Part shown: in pieces, positions 32,541-44,640 of the stretch
Position numbering within the stretch: position 1 is the first letter of the stretch
Layout: every line of letters starts with the position of its first letter
Source of the DNA: Isoetes taiwanensis
Lineage: Eukaryota > Streptophyta > Lycopodiopsida > Isoetales > Isoetaceae
Reading direction: 5' to 3'
Length of the DNA stretch: 64,000 nucleotides
Assembly: GCA_021234155.1 (NCBI GenBank)
Contig: JAJEKV010000020.1
Coordinates: forward strand, 19,397,018 to 19,461,017
Position numbers and translations under genes: made by a program
The notes under the pieces: model-generated
Told to the model about the DNA's origin: nothing
Databases searched by the model: none
What the model saw: the letters and a program-made list of their open reading frames with translations, nothing else

Positions 32541-34760
32541 GTAGAGAATGAGGGCCAATATGATGGTATGCAAAGAATTGCTTGCTACTTCATTTGACAC
32601 CCGCCACCGCGCAACCACCACATATAACAACACCACCATCACACAACCACGGCAATACCACCATCACCACATCCAACAAAGAGCCGCTTGACTGGTAATC
32701 AAATAAGAAATGCAAGAAGGAAAATAATCATTTTTAGACAAAGAACTATTCGCAATCATGTAGAAGATATGTAATTATGAACGACAAATTTATGCTTCTG
32801 TGCACAAACAAGTTACCTAGGAACAACTAGATGAATAATTGGTTGCCCGCAAACTGCATACTCCAAACTGCTGCAGAAATGCCATTGCTTCAATAAATGC
32901 CCCATCCATTTCAACTTGGAAGCCAGTCCAGATCTAAGCACAAAAGCAGAAGCTAAGGGGTTCCACCAAAGGGCCAACTTTCCTCCAATAACCATTGGTG
33001 CCATAGAGCAAAGTATCAGCAGTCTTCAAAAAGGATAATATAACTAATGCATATTAAGCATCTGCAACTTGAAACTTCTAAGCTGCTTGTTGATAAGGTA
33101 ATCAAATAAGAACTGCAAGAAAGCAAATAAGCATTTTATGACACATTTGTGCTTTTGTGCACAACACGCTTAGGAACGGTCAAATATTAACAAGAAGAGG
33201 ATAAAAATTTACAAATCACCCTACGCATTTCTGAAACTATACAAAGGACCAGATGCAAATGCTTTGGAATTTTAGGATGGCCATCACTATGCTTGCACAC
33301 ATGCATAGGTAATTCAGTTGATATATGACCATTTAGGTCCGCAGCAGCATGGCACATGGGCATATAAAAGAAGTCATGGATCTGCCTTCCTGCAAACAAC
33401 CCCAAATACTTGCATAACAAAGTATCTTAAAATAGAGGATCTCTTAAAAGATGCACATACATCTATTGGATTATGTGCGATGCTACTGCCAGGCCTGTCC
33501 TTGACTTTATTTGCTCTCTTAGCATTTTGCTACTATAATACGAGCAAGGAATAAAGCATTCTCGTTTGTTACCTCAAGCATAGGTCAAAGGAAAGGGGTA
33601 ACCAATTGTGAAAAGCCATGGCTTCAAAAATTGATTGATTAGCATAATGATCTGCATCTTATGAGAGAATCAGATATGATTTATCAATTGGACTTGGTGA
33701 GTGTAAGATTGCTCAATGGCAGGTGGTCAACTTACAACATAGACCCATTTTTATATTTATCCAACAGAACTCAAGCCTAAGACATGTCTACAAAGAGCAC
33801 AAACTGCGCATAAAAAGGCACTTGATACTAACCAGGTTAGTTTCTTCTTTGCTCCAATCTGTAGTCTTCAAATCTTCACCTAATCAAACATGTGCAATAC
33901 TATCGTATGCATTTTTGAAACCTAGGTTTAAAAGCATAGCATGTGCTGGAACAAAAATAAAGCAGATGTTATCTAGCATGACTTGAAAGACGTTATCAAG
34001 ATCCTCTATATCTGATGATTCATAAGCAGCATGCAGAAAAAGATGCAAGATTGATATGCTCTAAACACGAAATATATATTATTGAAACCCTAATAACAAA
34101 CAAAAAATCTATCTATGGCAGTACCTGTTCTGTTGGGTAAAACACAATCATCACTGACATGGTCCAAGAAGGACAACAGAGAAGTATGTTAAGGATTGTT
34201 CCTAGATTAATCTGCCCACAATTGGGGATAACAGAAGGGAATATTTCCCCTATAAACACATAGCTAGGAAGAGCTCAATCTAAGCCCCAAGGAAACCTGG
34301 TGGCCGATGCAGGCAAAGACGGCAAAAATGAAACTACCTGAGGTAGTTTTGTGACCTAGGCAGCTGGCCAGACCTTGTATGCTAGAACCAAATCATGTGC
34401 AGCATAGACCGTGAATCAGGATAACGAAGCCATGTTACCACCAGAAGATAAACCAATACTTTGAGCTTGGCAATCGTGGCATGGCATGCGCTTGCCCTCT
34501 TCGTCAGCTGCAATTGAGCCCAAAGAGGAAATAGACTAACAAATAGGGAACACAAAATCATAAGAAGACGGAAAAATTAGACCGTAAAAAAACTTCTTTT
34601 GAATAGCCAGAATTTTTTTCCAGATGCCAAAACCATTAAAACTTTAGGAAATCCACCTTTAAAAAAAAAATCAAAAACTTTTCCACCAAACCAGAAAAAC
34701 CAAATTTAAACAATAGATTATAGTTGGATGGGAAGCTTGAGAATTGCTACACAAAGATGA
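32541..34760. other. Mostly unassigned; CAC-rich tract and a second diverged repeat
   Basis: 32590-32670 is a degenerate CCA/CAC-rich simple repeat. 32695-32835 and 33095-33185 are diverged copies of one segment (GGTAATCAAATAAGAA...GTGCACAA). Minus-strand frames at 32813-33004 and 33187-33420 (GRQIHDFFYMPMCHAAADLNG) have plausible acceptors and donors nearby but no homology I can name; they may be exons of an unidentified minus-strand gene. Confidence 0.4.
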
Positions 34761-34767
34761 TCAAGAT

Positions 34768-35255
34768 TCATGTCTCCCCAAGGATCGACGCACACAGGAT
34801 AAGCAGATAGAGGCAACTCGGTAGCATGATCTTAGACTTGATAAGTATTTTTACATCATCCGAGTCACTGTCTGACAGAGATGGTTCAGCATTTTTGACA
34901 ATGATAAGTTGCCAAGTTTCTACTCCATAGTAGCATTTAAATGACCATCTGTGATAACAAGTTGGTCTGTGGCCCAATAATGTATGCTCTTAGCCTATCG
35001 AAGGAAAGGACGTCCAACAAGTATTTCATAGTCACTTGGATCTTCACTCGCTTTCCAAGCACTAAATTCTAGATGAAATTTGAGATTACCAATGTTAATC
35101 GTCAACTGAGAAGTGATACTTTATGGATGCATGATGTGACCCTTGGCAAGTTTGATATCATAAGGGGCACGGTATAATTGCCTTATGTCCAGTGGTTGCC
35201 GGAATTTGTCTATGATGAGATTGACTGCACTACCTCCATCGATCTAAACGTGGTT
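34768..35255 (-). pseudogene. Retroelement aspartic protease-like relic
   Basis: Read on the minus strand from about 35250: IDGGSAVNLI (place of the catalytic D-T/S-G motif, here D-G-G-S), then YRAPYDIKLAKGHIM, then SDYEILVGRPFL near 35000, the usual flap and LVGR block of Ty3-type proteases. Stops interrupt it. No reverse transcriptase follows; the downstream frame 34768-34977 is not recognised. Confidence 0.6.
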
Positions 35256-35466
35256 AACTTACTGAGTTCTCACAGTGGCGTGAACAGTGGGCATGGAAGT
35301 GGCCACCGCGCCAACAAGAACAATGGGCAAAGGCAATTGCTCCTAAGAGCGATTGTACAAAATTGCAATGGAATAGAATTGTGAGACTATTTATATAATT
35401 GCATGTCTTGTTCGTAAAATCTATAGGCATCAAAAAGGAAAACTAATTATTCCTACAAGAAATTTA

Positions 35467-35490
35467 TCGCGGCGGCCAAGGCCGCCGCGA
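35467..35490. repeat. Perfect GC-rich 24-bp palindrome
   Basis: TCGCGGCGGCC, a 2-base AA centre, then GGCCGCCGCGA: 11 bp pair exactly. The surrounding sequence is AT-rich, so the base composition jumps sharply. No protein or element boundary was recognised next to it. Confidence 0.85.
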
Positions 35491-35499
35491 ACATTTCTC

Positions 35500-36637
35500 T
35501 TTACCAGCTTGGTGTCAGTTCTAAACCCAAGTATTATGGAGGGCATTTCAAGATGAAAATTTTCAATTCAAACTATAACAGAAAATGATGTTGTTGAAAA
35601 GGCCCAAAAATTTATTCAATATGGTTTAATAAGAAAAACAACATTAATTGCACTATGCCCTCAAGTTGCATTCTTCGAAGGTGCTTTGGTGTCATTCTGG
35701 GTAAAAAAGATAAATGCATATACACACCCAAATTTTATAGACCTTGTGATCATTAACATGCGTATTTGTTGTTGGGCTTGAAAAGACAGTGGCAGTGCTT
35801 CATGTAGCCTAATTCTATGGTTAACAACGTTTATCAATCAAGGGAAGTTTATAAATCAAGGAGAATATTGAATCTTGTTTCGAGATGCAACTATGAAGAA
35901 ACCTAGATTGATGCTTCCATATGCAACTATGGCACAACCCAAACAAATGCAAATTATGAGGTCGACAAAATTTTGACACTCAAGACAAATATCTTCTTGA
36001 TCCAAGAGTTTACAGTTAGTTCTACATGTTTGTGTCATCGCAACAAATTTTGCTTCATACCATGTAAATGTTCTTGGCAGACCACAAACATCCAAAAGTT
36101 AGGTTTGACTTCACATTATTTAGCTCTAGCAAAAAAAAACAACTTCATTTTGCCCCTCTTCCTCCTTTTACCTTTTAAACTACTCCATATTGTTGATTGC
36201 CTCGCTTAGTGACCCTTTCAAACTTTTATGTTTTTAAATGCCTTGTTGAGCTCAAGACTTTTTGATAGACTAGTCGATCAGCACGGATTCACACTTGAGC
36301 TAACCATGGATTCAAACTTGAGCTAACGCCAGTGCTTTTGTTTTCTCCTTGATGGAGCCACTTTACTGCCTGTCAGTTCCATACCACTAGAATGAATCTA
36401 AGGCTTGAACTATATATGCTAAGGTCACTCCAATTGAACGCCATCTAAAGGCATAAATAAAATCGTGAAATCAGATGCCTAAATCAGATGCCTGTGTCAA
36501 ATACGTGTGGTATAATCTATGTTCACATGTGGTATTCTGCAGATTTCTACATTGGATATCACCTATCATGACAACATTAAAGCTACTTTTAGTAGTACCA
36601 AATGGTATATTCTGCCAAGAACAATAAAATTCTTGCA
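35500..36637. other. No gene recognised
   Basis: AT-rich. Short direct repeats such as CAAACTTGAGCTAAC at 36285-36330 and AAATCAGATGCCT at 36468-36492. No coding homology. Confidence 0.5.
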
Positions 36638-37816
36638 TCAGCAAATCTCTTCAGTTGGTTCTGCTGAGATAAATGAGCTGTTAAAGTCATAGTTGACGTC
36701 CGCAAGATAGAGTCCACAGGCAGGTGCCATTAGGTGCCATTACTGGGTTTAATGTGACAGATCTTGCCTCCAAAATTCTCTTCACTACATCCATGCATCC
36801 CTCTCACAAACATTCCAAATAGAAATTGTGAACCGACATAATACGATACTAATCATCATCTACTGAAAGGACTCTAGAGCCCAACATTATGGATAACATA
36901 GAAGTTACGAATCAAAATAACACAAAAGATAACGATATTGAAAATGCTATAATGACACCATTTTATCGAGATTGCACCTACGTGCATTCCTTGGCTTGAA
37001 AACGAGCATGAACATCTGTAGAAATACATCGGACATCAAGAATAGAGACATTCCCTTCTTTCTGAAACATGCACACAGATAATTAACAATATAGAAATGA
37101 AACTGAATAACGAGATTTCACAAAGTTCATACCTGCAAAAAGTGGTTAACAGCCTTGTGTATCACTTCCGGTTTATGCGGAGTCAACTGCCAAAAGTTAC
37201 AGGAGCATTAGAATGTGAGCATTAGAATGTCTGACTTAAAATACAAAACACATATCTGACAAAACTCTCAAAAATTACAAAGTGCATTTTTAAAGGATGT
37301 TAACCAGCAAGGAAGGAGCGAGCTGAGGGAAACATGAACATCCATAAGCAGAAAGTGTTTATCTGGAGCATTATTGATGTTTATCTGGTATACTTTTGAA
37401 ACTCTCAAATCCTCTATGAAATAGATGACCAATGTCCACCAGAGAATCACCAAATTGAAAAATCCAGGAAACATGGGTCCATTCTATTGTTCTGAAGTTC
37501 CAACGAAGAAAACCATGGCAATAGCACAGAGAAACTAGAACAAAAACCGCATTTTTGCGTCTATGTTTGGCTATGGCGGGCTTCAACGAATGCAGGCATT
37601 CCGAACCAGTGCAGGTTCATTAAAGACTTTCTAACTTAATCTTATAAGCACAAAAGAGAAGAGTCAGAGAGGTTACAGGAATGCCAATAGTAAAGTTGTG
37701 CCTGTAGGAGCTCAGTTCGGCAGCCGGCGACAACATGCACATCTTCAAGGCTGGACTTGAACTCTGCTTTAACACAGGCACCATTTGAGGAGACTGCTTG
37801 CTCTAGAACCCCACAG
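36638..37816 (-). pseudogene. TruA-type tRNA pseudouridine synthase, broken
   Basis: TruA enzymes convert uridines of the tRNA anticodon arm to pseudouridine. Minus-strand exon-like pieces: A 37677-37816 (GVLEQAVSSNG...VVAGCRTE), B 37133-37186 (LTPHKPEVIHKAVNHFLQ), C 36982-37061 (VSILDVRCISTDVHARFQAK), D ~36812-36638 (RILEARSVTLNP, then GLYLADVNYDF, ending TGA). B and C have clean GT-AG edges. In A the catalytic block that should read like G-R-T-D-x-G-V-H-A is GCRTE followed by a frame change before HNFTIGIP, so the catalytic Asp is lost. In D an exact 10-bp duplication (36723-36732 and 36733-36742) shifts the frame inside the conserved PVMAP...GLYL end. The first exon and the middle were not found. 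Confidence 0.68.
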
Positions 37817-39624
37817 CTTTGGTTAAAAGACAAATGTGATAAAGGAAACCAAAACTAAATTTAGCCTCTGCAAGTGACGCTTCCCTCCGCTCAATCTAGG
37901 ACAGAGACAAAACTCGGATTCGCCATAGCCAGATCTCGCTTACCTATTATGAGCACAAAACTGCATTTCTTAAGCCTCAACAATAGGATTTAACCATGGC
38001 GGGTTTGGAGCGACTCCTTTGTTGCCGGTCTCCAAATCGCAGTTGGGCAGAATCCGAAGACAAAACTCCTGAACAACCGTGGAAAAAACACTAGAAAAAT
38101 GAAGAGACATGGTTAGAATAGATAAGAGAGTCTGCAACATGCAAAATGGAGTTGTAAGCGCTGCCAAATCAACAGGGCCAATCAATGTTCGAAGGACAAA
38201 GAGGGCTTCCACAAAATTGACAGCGCAGAAGAAAGCAGTAGCTTTTCTAAAAGAACATCTGACTGGTTGTCTGCTATGCTACTGGAAGACCACACATGAG
38301 CTCCTTAAATCGAAATCGAAATTAAAAGCAAAGATTTACCTGCTTATGCCATTTCTAGCAAAGTAGAGAGAATCAGCGACTGCAACTATGGCAAAACCCT
38401 AGAGGTCAAAGGGGCGGCTATGGCGCTGAAGCTCTTCACTCTGTTTGGCTGGGCATAAAGTGATAAGCAGTGCTTCAGTGAGCGCTAGCAGATGGATACA
38501 TTATGCAATGCTGCCGATTCAACTCGCCTTCGTTTCTGAGAAATCCGGCAACAACTGCATCCACAAAATAAAAGAAAATCCAGTCAAAAAATGGCCACAA
38601 AAGCTCATTACCACAGAAAAGATCCGGACTTGCTTTTTGAACGCCATAGCCAAGCCAGAGAGACGCGACACAAATTTTTTTTCTTACCTGGGTAATTCGA
38701 CCAGAAATTCACCAGTCATTCACGAAGCCGGAAACCAAACGTTAGAGCATTGCTGGATTCGACACGTGCACCATAAATAACGTTGATGTATACTTATATA
38801 TGTTGTGATGGACTACACCGAATTCTCACTTATAATTGGTTTTGAAGTTATTAGTAGACTGTTGTGTCAGACCACGAGATCTGTCGAATTCACTATCCTA
38901 ATAAAAAAAATTCCATTCCAGGGATTTGCATGACATACCCATGACATCATGTTACAATATAAAGCAGAGAAAAAAACGAACGCTAAGAATATAAAATGTA
39001 CCTTCAATTTTCTTGTTTTGTCGCAAAAAGTTTTGCAATCTCAAGAAGTGTTTCTTTGGTCTTTTGGCAAATAATCAAAGTCATAATAGCCATGATTCTG
39101 CAATTTTCGGATTGTTCGATGATCTCATCTCCTCGAATGCTTTAACCAGCTGAATTTTTCGAAAAAAACTCATCGTTCATGAATTCCAATCTTTCATTTC
39201 GTTTGAGATTGGCTTACCAACAACTCCAAGCCGCTTACAAGCTGCAGATTTGGGACTGATCCCTTGCACATCATCTTTGTCATTAGAAGTTAGAGTGCTA
39301 TTTGAATTTCCACCTTGAGTGTTTTCAGCCTTCACGAATTATGGATTCTTTCTTATAGAGGATTCTCTAAATGTTGATTCTTCCAGATTCCCTTCTTGTT
39401 CCATAACCTAAATTTTGCCTCCAAAAAAAGATAAAGGTATATAGGCCATTTTTAGGGTCTCAACCTTTTTCAAGGTTCAATAAATATCTCAATAGTTCAA
39501 GTCTTAATAATTCAACTCCAATGCGACCGACTATCTTATTCTTGATTTCTGAACCACTCCTCCAAGCACTACCATATCAACTCACAATGATTTTCTCTGT
39601 ACAAATTGATTTATTATAAACTTT
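37817..39624. other. Unassigned region upstream of the TruA-like relic
   Basis: No protein is recognised. Frames at 37970-38212 (minus) and 38445-38780 (plus) have no motif I know. Relative to the TruA-like exons this is where a 5' exon and promoter would lie. Confidence 0.45.
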
Positions 39625-39790
39625 CTAGTATCATCATTATTGTAAAAAGTTTTTGCATTGAGAACCTTTTGAGGCGGGGGATTCTTAATCCTAGTAGTAA
39701 TGGTGATACTAGCTCATTATATGGCTCCCATGGCCTATTGATCTTCGTGGATCTCAATAACTCTATTATGCTCTATCCTATACCATGGCT
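39625..39790 (+). mobile_element. LINE 3' end, 5'-truncated
   Basis: Shares with 24055-24215 the order TAGTATCATCATTA, AAC CTTTTGAGGC, TTAATCCTAGTAGTAATG, ATATGGCTCCCATGG and TTCGTGGAT; it ends with a degenerate (CTAT)n-like stretch. Only the 3' untranslated region is present. Confidence 0.75.
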
Positions 39791-40728
39791 TGCAGGTCTG
39801 TTACACCACTAGAAAAAGTAAACTCTTGTTAATATTTGATAAAGACCTGCGTTAGTCAATTGACTTCATTCAAATAGGGATATCGTTGCATAATTTATTC
39901 TTTAGGTGTATAACCACAAAATAATATCTACTGCAGATACTTCGATGTAAGAAATGAATAGCTTCGCCAGATTTTAACTTTCTAATTGACAAGCCTTTAT
40001 TTTGTTATATCCCCAGTTTTAAGAGGGTCCTCCCATTTATGGTCCAGGTGAATCGAGGAGTTGCTTGTTTTCTTTGCCCCTACCACCTTCCCTTCATCAT
40101 GATTTTCAAATACACACTGCTAGCCAATGTTCATGATATTGTATTTGATGCGAAGAAGACTAGTTTGGAAGATGAGATTGATCCTACCTTCCTTTCGAAG
40201 AGGACGTAGGCTCATTAATTACAAGATTTTGATTCGTAACCACCAATAACACAAGAACTATAAACTAAGCGCTAGAATGGAGTACATTCGTCTTTGCTCT
40301 AGCTTCATTTCTTTAGCATAGCTCTTCATATAGAAGGAGAAGGAGAAGGAAAAGAAGAAGGAGAAATGAAAAGAAATTTCTATGTCATGCCACTTGGCAA
40401 CATCTCCTTATGACATATGATGCATACCACTCTAGCACTGCTTACTTAATTGTTGGGTCCTGCCCCTAACTACCTTACATTACATTGAATGCGACTCTTG
40501 ACAGCCTCGAACTCGAGAGATATTTGTTCTAAGACTAGTGTGTTACTATTAGGTTAAACGTTCTCACAAATGTCGATCCCAAGCTGAAAACCCAGCTCAA
40601 CGACCAATTCAAATAAGCAATAATTGTATCATTTTGAGTTCTGCTTGTTAAGTTATATCTCTTTATAAAAGAGACTTACCTTTGTTTCCCATTGGTCGTT
40701 TTATAATGTGGATTCATCCATTACCATT

Positions 40729-40764
<36 letters not shown>

Positions 40765-42330
40765 TCAATTTTTTGTTTTCCTTTTGGGTAGTTTTTTTTT
40801 TTTTTTTTTGGGGGGAGGGGGGACATAAAAAAGAAAATAATACGTTTTAAATTCATTATTAGACCATAATAGAAAGAGATATATTTAGGAACACTAGATT
40901 ATTCCATGCGTACTCATGAGCTTGCATCCATGTCCTCATGTGCTGCACGATGGCAAGTTATGCTCTAGTTGACAGTTTCTTCACTGAGCTTGTGAGTACT
41001 TTTTCTAACATAATAGAGGTTGGCATCCTTCAAGAAAATTAAATCGAATAAAGTAATATTATTTCATTTGAGGAGGTGGGTTCCTGTGAACATTAAAAAT
41101 ACTATCTATCTATCTATCTTTATTCCTGATCACTATCAGTACGAGATATACATCTGCAACCGACATGTTTTATATTTGCCCCATTTCGATACATGTTGCA
41201 TTCCTCTTAAACATGAGATCTAATAATAATCATTAAAGTGTATGATGAAAAAAGAACTTGTTATCCGCACTTGTTCAATATACATTGGTTTACAACAAAA
41301 GGAACCAATAATTTTGGAGAGCCCAACAATCATTCTAGTCAATTCACGAACTATATATCTGCACTTAACATGCATAAGCTCAACATCCATAACCTAATGA
41401 TCTATAATGTTGCTAATGTTGCAATGCTACAACCTATACCTACCATAAGTACCAAAAAAGGAATTGCAATTTCTTTTAAGTTCTCCACAAATTCTCCTAG
41501 CTTACGCTTGCCCCCATTGGACAAATCAATCTCCACCTTACGAGATATTTGTCTTCTGAAAGAAAAGGTAATTTCTTAGCTTGCTAATCCATACATGATT
41601 TAGAGATTTCTAGTGTTCTTCAAGTTGCTATTTAGAATCATGCATATTTCTTGATTATTAGTTTTGAGATAATGACGATGGTGAAATTTGAAAGTTTACG
41701 GGAAGCCGATACATGACGAGATTTGAAGAAAGGACAACCACTTATTTATCCTGATATACAAATTGGCAAAAAGAGATCCTGTCTAATAACCAGATTTCAA
41801 TCGATATTTATTCTGATAACCAATTTGGCAAAAAGCGATAATGTCTAATAACCAGATTGCTATCAATGGTCAAGACCTGCTTGGGTCAACAAGGCTACCC
41901 AATTACAGTGTCACAACCATCTAAGATATATCAATAGTTCTCCTTCAAGGGAGCACCCAAGTCCAAACTGATATCTCGCTTTTGAATAAAATTCTTATGT
42001 TAATTCAACATCCACGAATTCATTGTTGTTGTCAATTATATGTATTAGAGCTTATATTGCATAACAATTTCATTTATTCACTATATAACTAGGGTTTATT
42101 AAACTAAGGGTACCTTTGCACCTGACGTTAAGTTAGGATCCCCTTAAGCTTTGATGAGGATTTCGTTAAGCTTTTATCATTTGTTAGATTCACACCATAA
42201 ATTTGGTTAGTGTTTCGTTAAGTTAAATAATATCATTCTGTTGATTTTTTTTAACCAAAAATTCCTGACGTAAACAATGTTCAAACTACTTTATGTTAGA
42301 TTAATAAGCTCAACACAAAGTTAACCCAAA
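39791..42330. other. No gene recognised; homopolymer tracts
   Basis: An A tract of about 33 bases occupies 40730-40762. A T-rich run at about 40790-40809 is followed directly by GGGGGGAGGGGGG. A (TCTA)n run lies at 41102-41119. The 41238-41579 plus frame (113 codons) is not recognised. Confidence 0.5.
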
Positions 42331-43089
42331 AAAAATTATGAACGTAAGTCACTTTAACGACGATCATTTTGTAGTTCGAGATCGAGCGATGCCGATGGCT
42401 AATGGTCGTCGAGGTGGTCGCAGAGAGGGAAGCCGACCTCCTCTTGGTGGTTGTGCGAGTCGTGGGGATGATTGTGAAGGTGCTTTTTCACAAGAAGCAG
42501 GGTCTGACCAGACCCACTAGAACAGGTCAGCCAAAAGCATTTTTGAATCCATTTTCAATGAGTTCACTGTCCAAATGTCTGCTTGTAAATACCTAAATAT
42601 AAGAAATGCATCTAGGTAGTTGCATCCTTATTCCACATTTGGAATATAAGGAATGCATTGGGCTTCCTAAAGGAAGGGCCCTTTCCTTGGAAGCCTTTAC
42701 AAGGAACTATGCTGTTATTGCAATTTCTAACAAGAAGGAGTGTTTTTTTGTGCATGATTATGCAGCAGTTTTGAGATATTGGATTAAACACAACATGAAT
42801 TTCAAAAGATTCTTTTTGTTGTTCTTGGCGCTTCTTCAGGTGGATATTTTCTATCTGGGTTTGCTTTCCATATTCAATTCAGAGCTACAATTATGATAGC
42901 ATGAGATGAGTTTGATAGCATAAATTTTGGACAAAACAAGGAGAGTTTGATGGCATGAATTAGCATTCTCAATGAAAAAGGATATATGATAAAGGATCGC
43001 AAGGCTGTTAATTGGTAGATGCCAGTGCTCAAGCAGAATGTATTGCATGTTGAAGGATCTGAACTGAAATTTGAACCACTGGCCTATAG
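42331..43089. other. Unassigned; local GC-rich patch
   Basis: 42380-42520 is GC-richer than its surroundings and open in two plus frames (60 and 64 codons) with Gly/Arg-rich products. No homology is recognised. The 42606-42896 frame is also unassigned. Confidence 0.4.
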
Positions 43090-43770
43090 TCCCTGGGACT
43101 TCTATGATTTCAACATTAGTCCAACATGGCTTTATGAACGAAGCACTCGAAGCATTTCAAGATATGCAATTAGAAGGACTGGTGCCTGATGACCTTTTCT
43201 TAATGCATGTTCTCACCAAGGTTTTATAGTTGGAGGGAATCTAATCCATGCAAAAACTATTAGAAAGCACCTCGGGTGCTAAGAGCACCAACGATCCTCT
43301 TAAGCTCTCACCCCCAGCCCCCACATGGTGTCTCATTTGGGTGGGTGTTGTCTTGGGTCTTAGCCTCATTTAGTTGTTGTCTTGGGTACTTCTCTCATCG
43401 ACATGTATGAAAAATTTGGTGAACTTGAAAAAGAAAAAGTTGTGTTTAGCAGATTAATGAGAAAGAATGTGATCACTTGGATTGTCATGGTTGGAGCTTA
43501 TGTTATGTATGGCCTTTACAAATGCACCTTGAAGGCATGAAGCCTAATAATCTTATCTTTTTCAACATACTTGACGTATGTGCTACAAAAATAGCTCTAC
43601 ATGCTTAGATAATAAATATCGGATTTGATGCAACAAAAATGCACCTTGAAGGCATGAAGCCTAATAATCTTATCTTTTTCATCATACTTGATGTATGTGC
43701 TACAGAAATAGCTCTGATATTACATGCTTGGATAGTAAATAACAGATTTGATTTAGATACATACAATTGG
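43090..43770 (+). pseudogene. PPR-protein relic (PLS-type repeats)
   Basis: PPR proteins bind organellar RNA one base per repeat and guide processing or editing. The plus strand reads SMISTLVQHGFMNEALEAFQ and LEGLVPDDLF (about 43100-43195), then MYEKFGELEK...FSRLMRKNVITW (about 43405-43490), then MKPNNLIFFNIL (about 43540). These match the usual repeat signatures (G..EAL..F..M...G..PD; DMY.K.G.L..A; MP.RNV.TW). Stops, a ~110-bp insertion at 43280-43390 and a 117-bp tandem duplication break it. No organelle-targeting start or C-terminal E/DYW domain is seen. Confidence 0.78.
43523..43760 (+). repeat. 117-bp tandem duplication inside the PPR relic
   Basis: The unit starting TGCACCTTGAAGGCATGAAG is at 43523 and again at 43640. 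117 bases is 39 codons, close to one PPR repeat (35-36 residues), and keeps the frame. Confidence 0.85.
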
Positions 43771-44065
43771 ACTTCTTAATATGTATGGAACATGTACAAG
43801 TATGAGCACCTTTACATCTAGTAATTTTACAAGATTTTTACGAGTTAAGTTACCATGGGTTAAAAACTCTAATTTAAGTGTCCTTAACTTTTAAATGAAT
43901 ATATTAACCAAAAATTATGTTTGCACTATGTTCCCAACTTTAATTAGTATAATTTTTTTTGAGATAAGATAAGATAAGAACAAAAGTCTCATTTGCACTG
44001 CTAGTTAAGTTAATCAAGGTTAAGAATTTCAGTTAACTCTTTTAAATGAAAATATCAACATAAAA

Positions 44066-44162
44066 TGCCTTCCTATTTCTGTTGAAGTGCTGTAAACTTT
44101 TGTGCCCAAAAAGTAGCCAAAAAATAATAATTTTTTTGAAATGCCAGAAATAGCAGGAAGGC
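44066..44162. repeat. Imperfect inverted repeat
   Basis: GCCTTCCTATTTCTG at 44066-44080 pairs with CAGAAATAGCAGGAAGGC at 44145-44162 with a 3-base bulge. A second inverted pair around AGGAAATTCCT/TAGGAATT lies at 44172-44255. Possibly the terminal parts of a small non-coding element. Confidence 0.5.
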
Positions 44163-44344
44163 GTTTTTTTCATTAGGAAATTCCTGCCGGAAGTAAATTT
44201 CAGGGCGCGCGTCCAGGCTCGCAGCCTCAAAATTTCCTACTGGTAGGAATTACCTCTTCCTAATTTTGATGTGCTAGCTGATTTAATTTGAGGTGAACTT
44301 GACTAAGGCATGTAATAACATGTTGCCATTACGTTAATCTAAAA

Positions 44345-44640
44345 GAATAAGAATAAGAATGATTTTTTATCGTCTACTGAGACCAATCGGCCTATGGGAC
44401 CCAGAAGGAGCACAACAAACTTATTACTGTCCGGCCCCGAAGGGTTTTCGAGGGAAAACCCGTGGCAGTAATAAGAATAGAATAGAATAGAATAGAATAG
44501 AATATGATTTTATCGTCCACGGAGACCAACTGGCCTATGGGACCCAAGTACAAAGAGAGAGCAAAGAAGCGATATACTACCGGGATTAAAACCCCCACCA
44601 AGGGTTTTTGGGAAAACCTTAGTAGCAATAAGGATCCGAC
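44345..44640 (-). mobile_element. Two LINE 3' ends in tandem, minus strand
   Basis: The block ATCGTC.AC.GAGACCAA.. .GGCCTATGGGACCC appears twice (44372-44403 and 44512-44545). Each is followed by the reverse of the GGGTTTT/AACCTT stem seen in other LINE 3' regions. Between them is a (GAATA)n run at 44480-44505, the tail of the second copy. Both are 5'-truncated. Confidence 0.8.

Noticed and set aside
40730..40830. A33 tract followed by T-rich and G-rich runs as a retroposed gene end
   Set aside because: No coding or structured RNA sequence precedes the A tract and no target duplication is visible.
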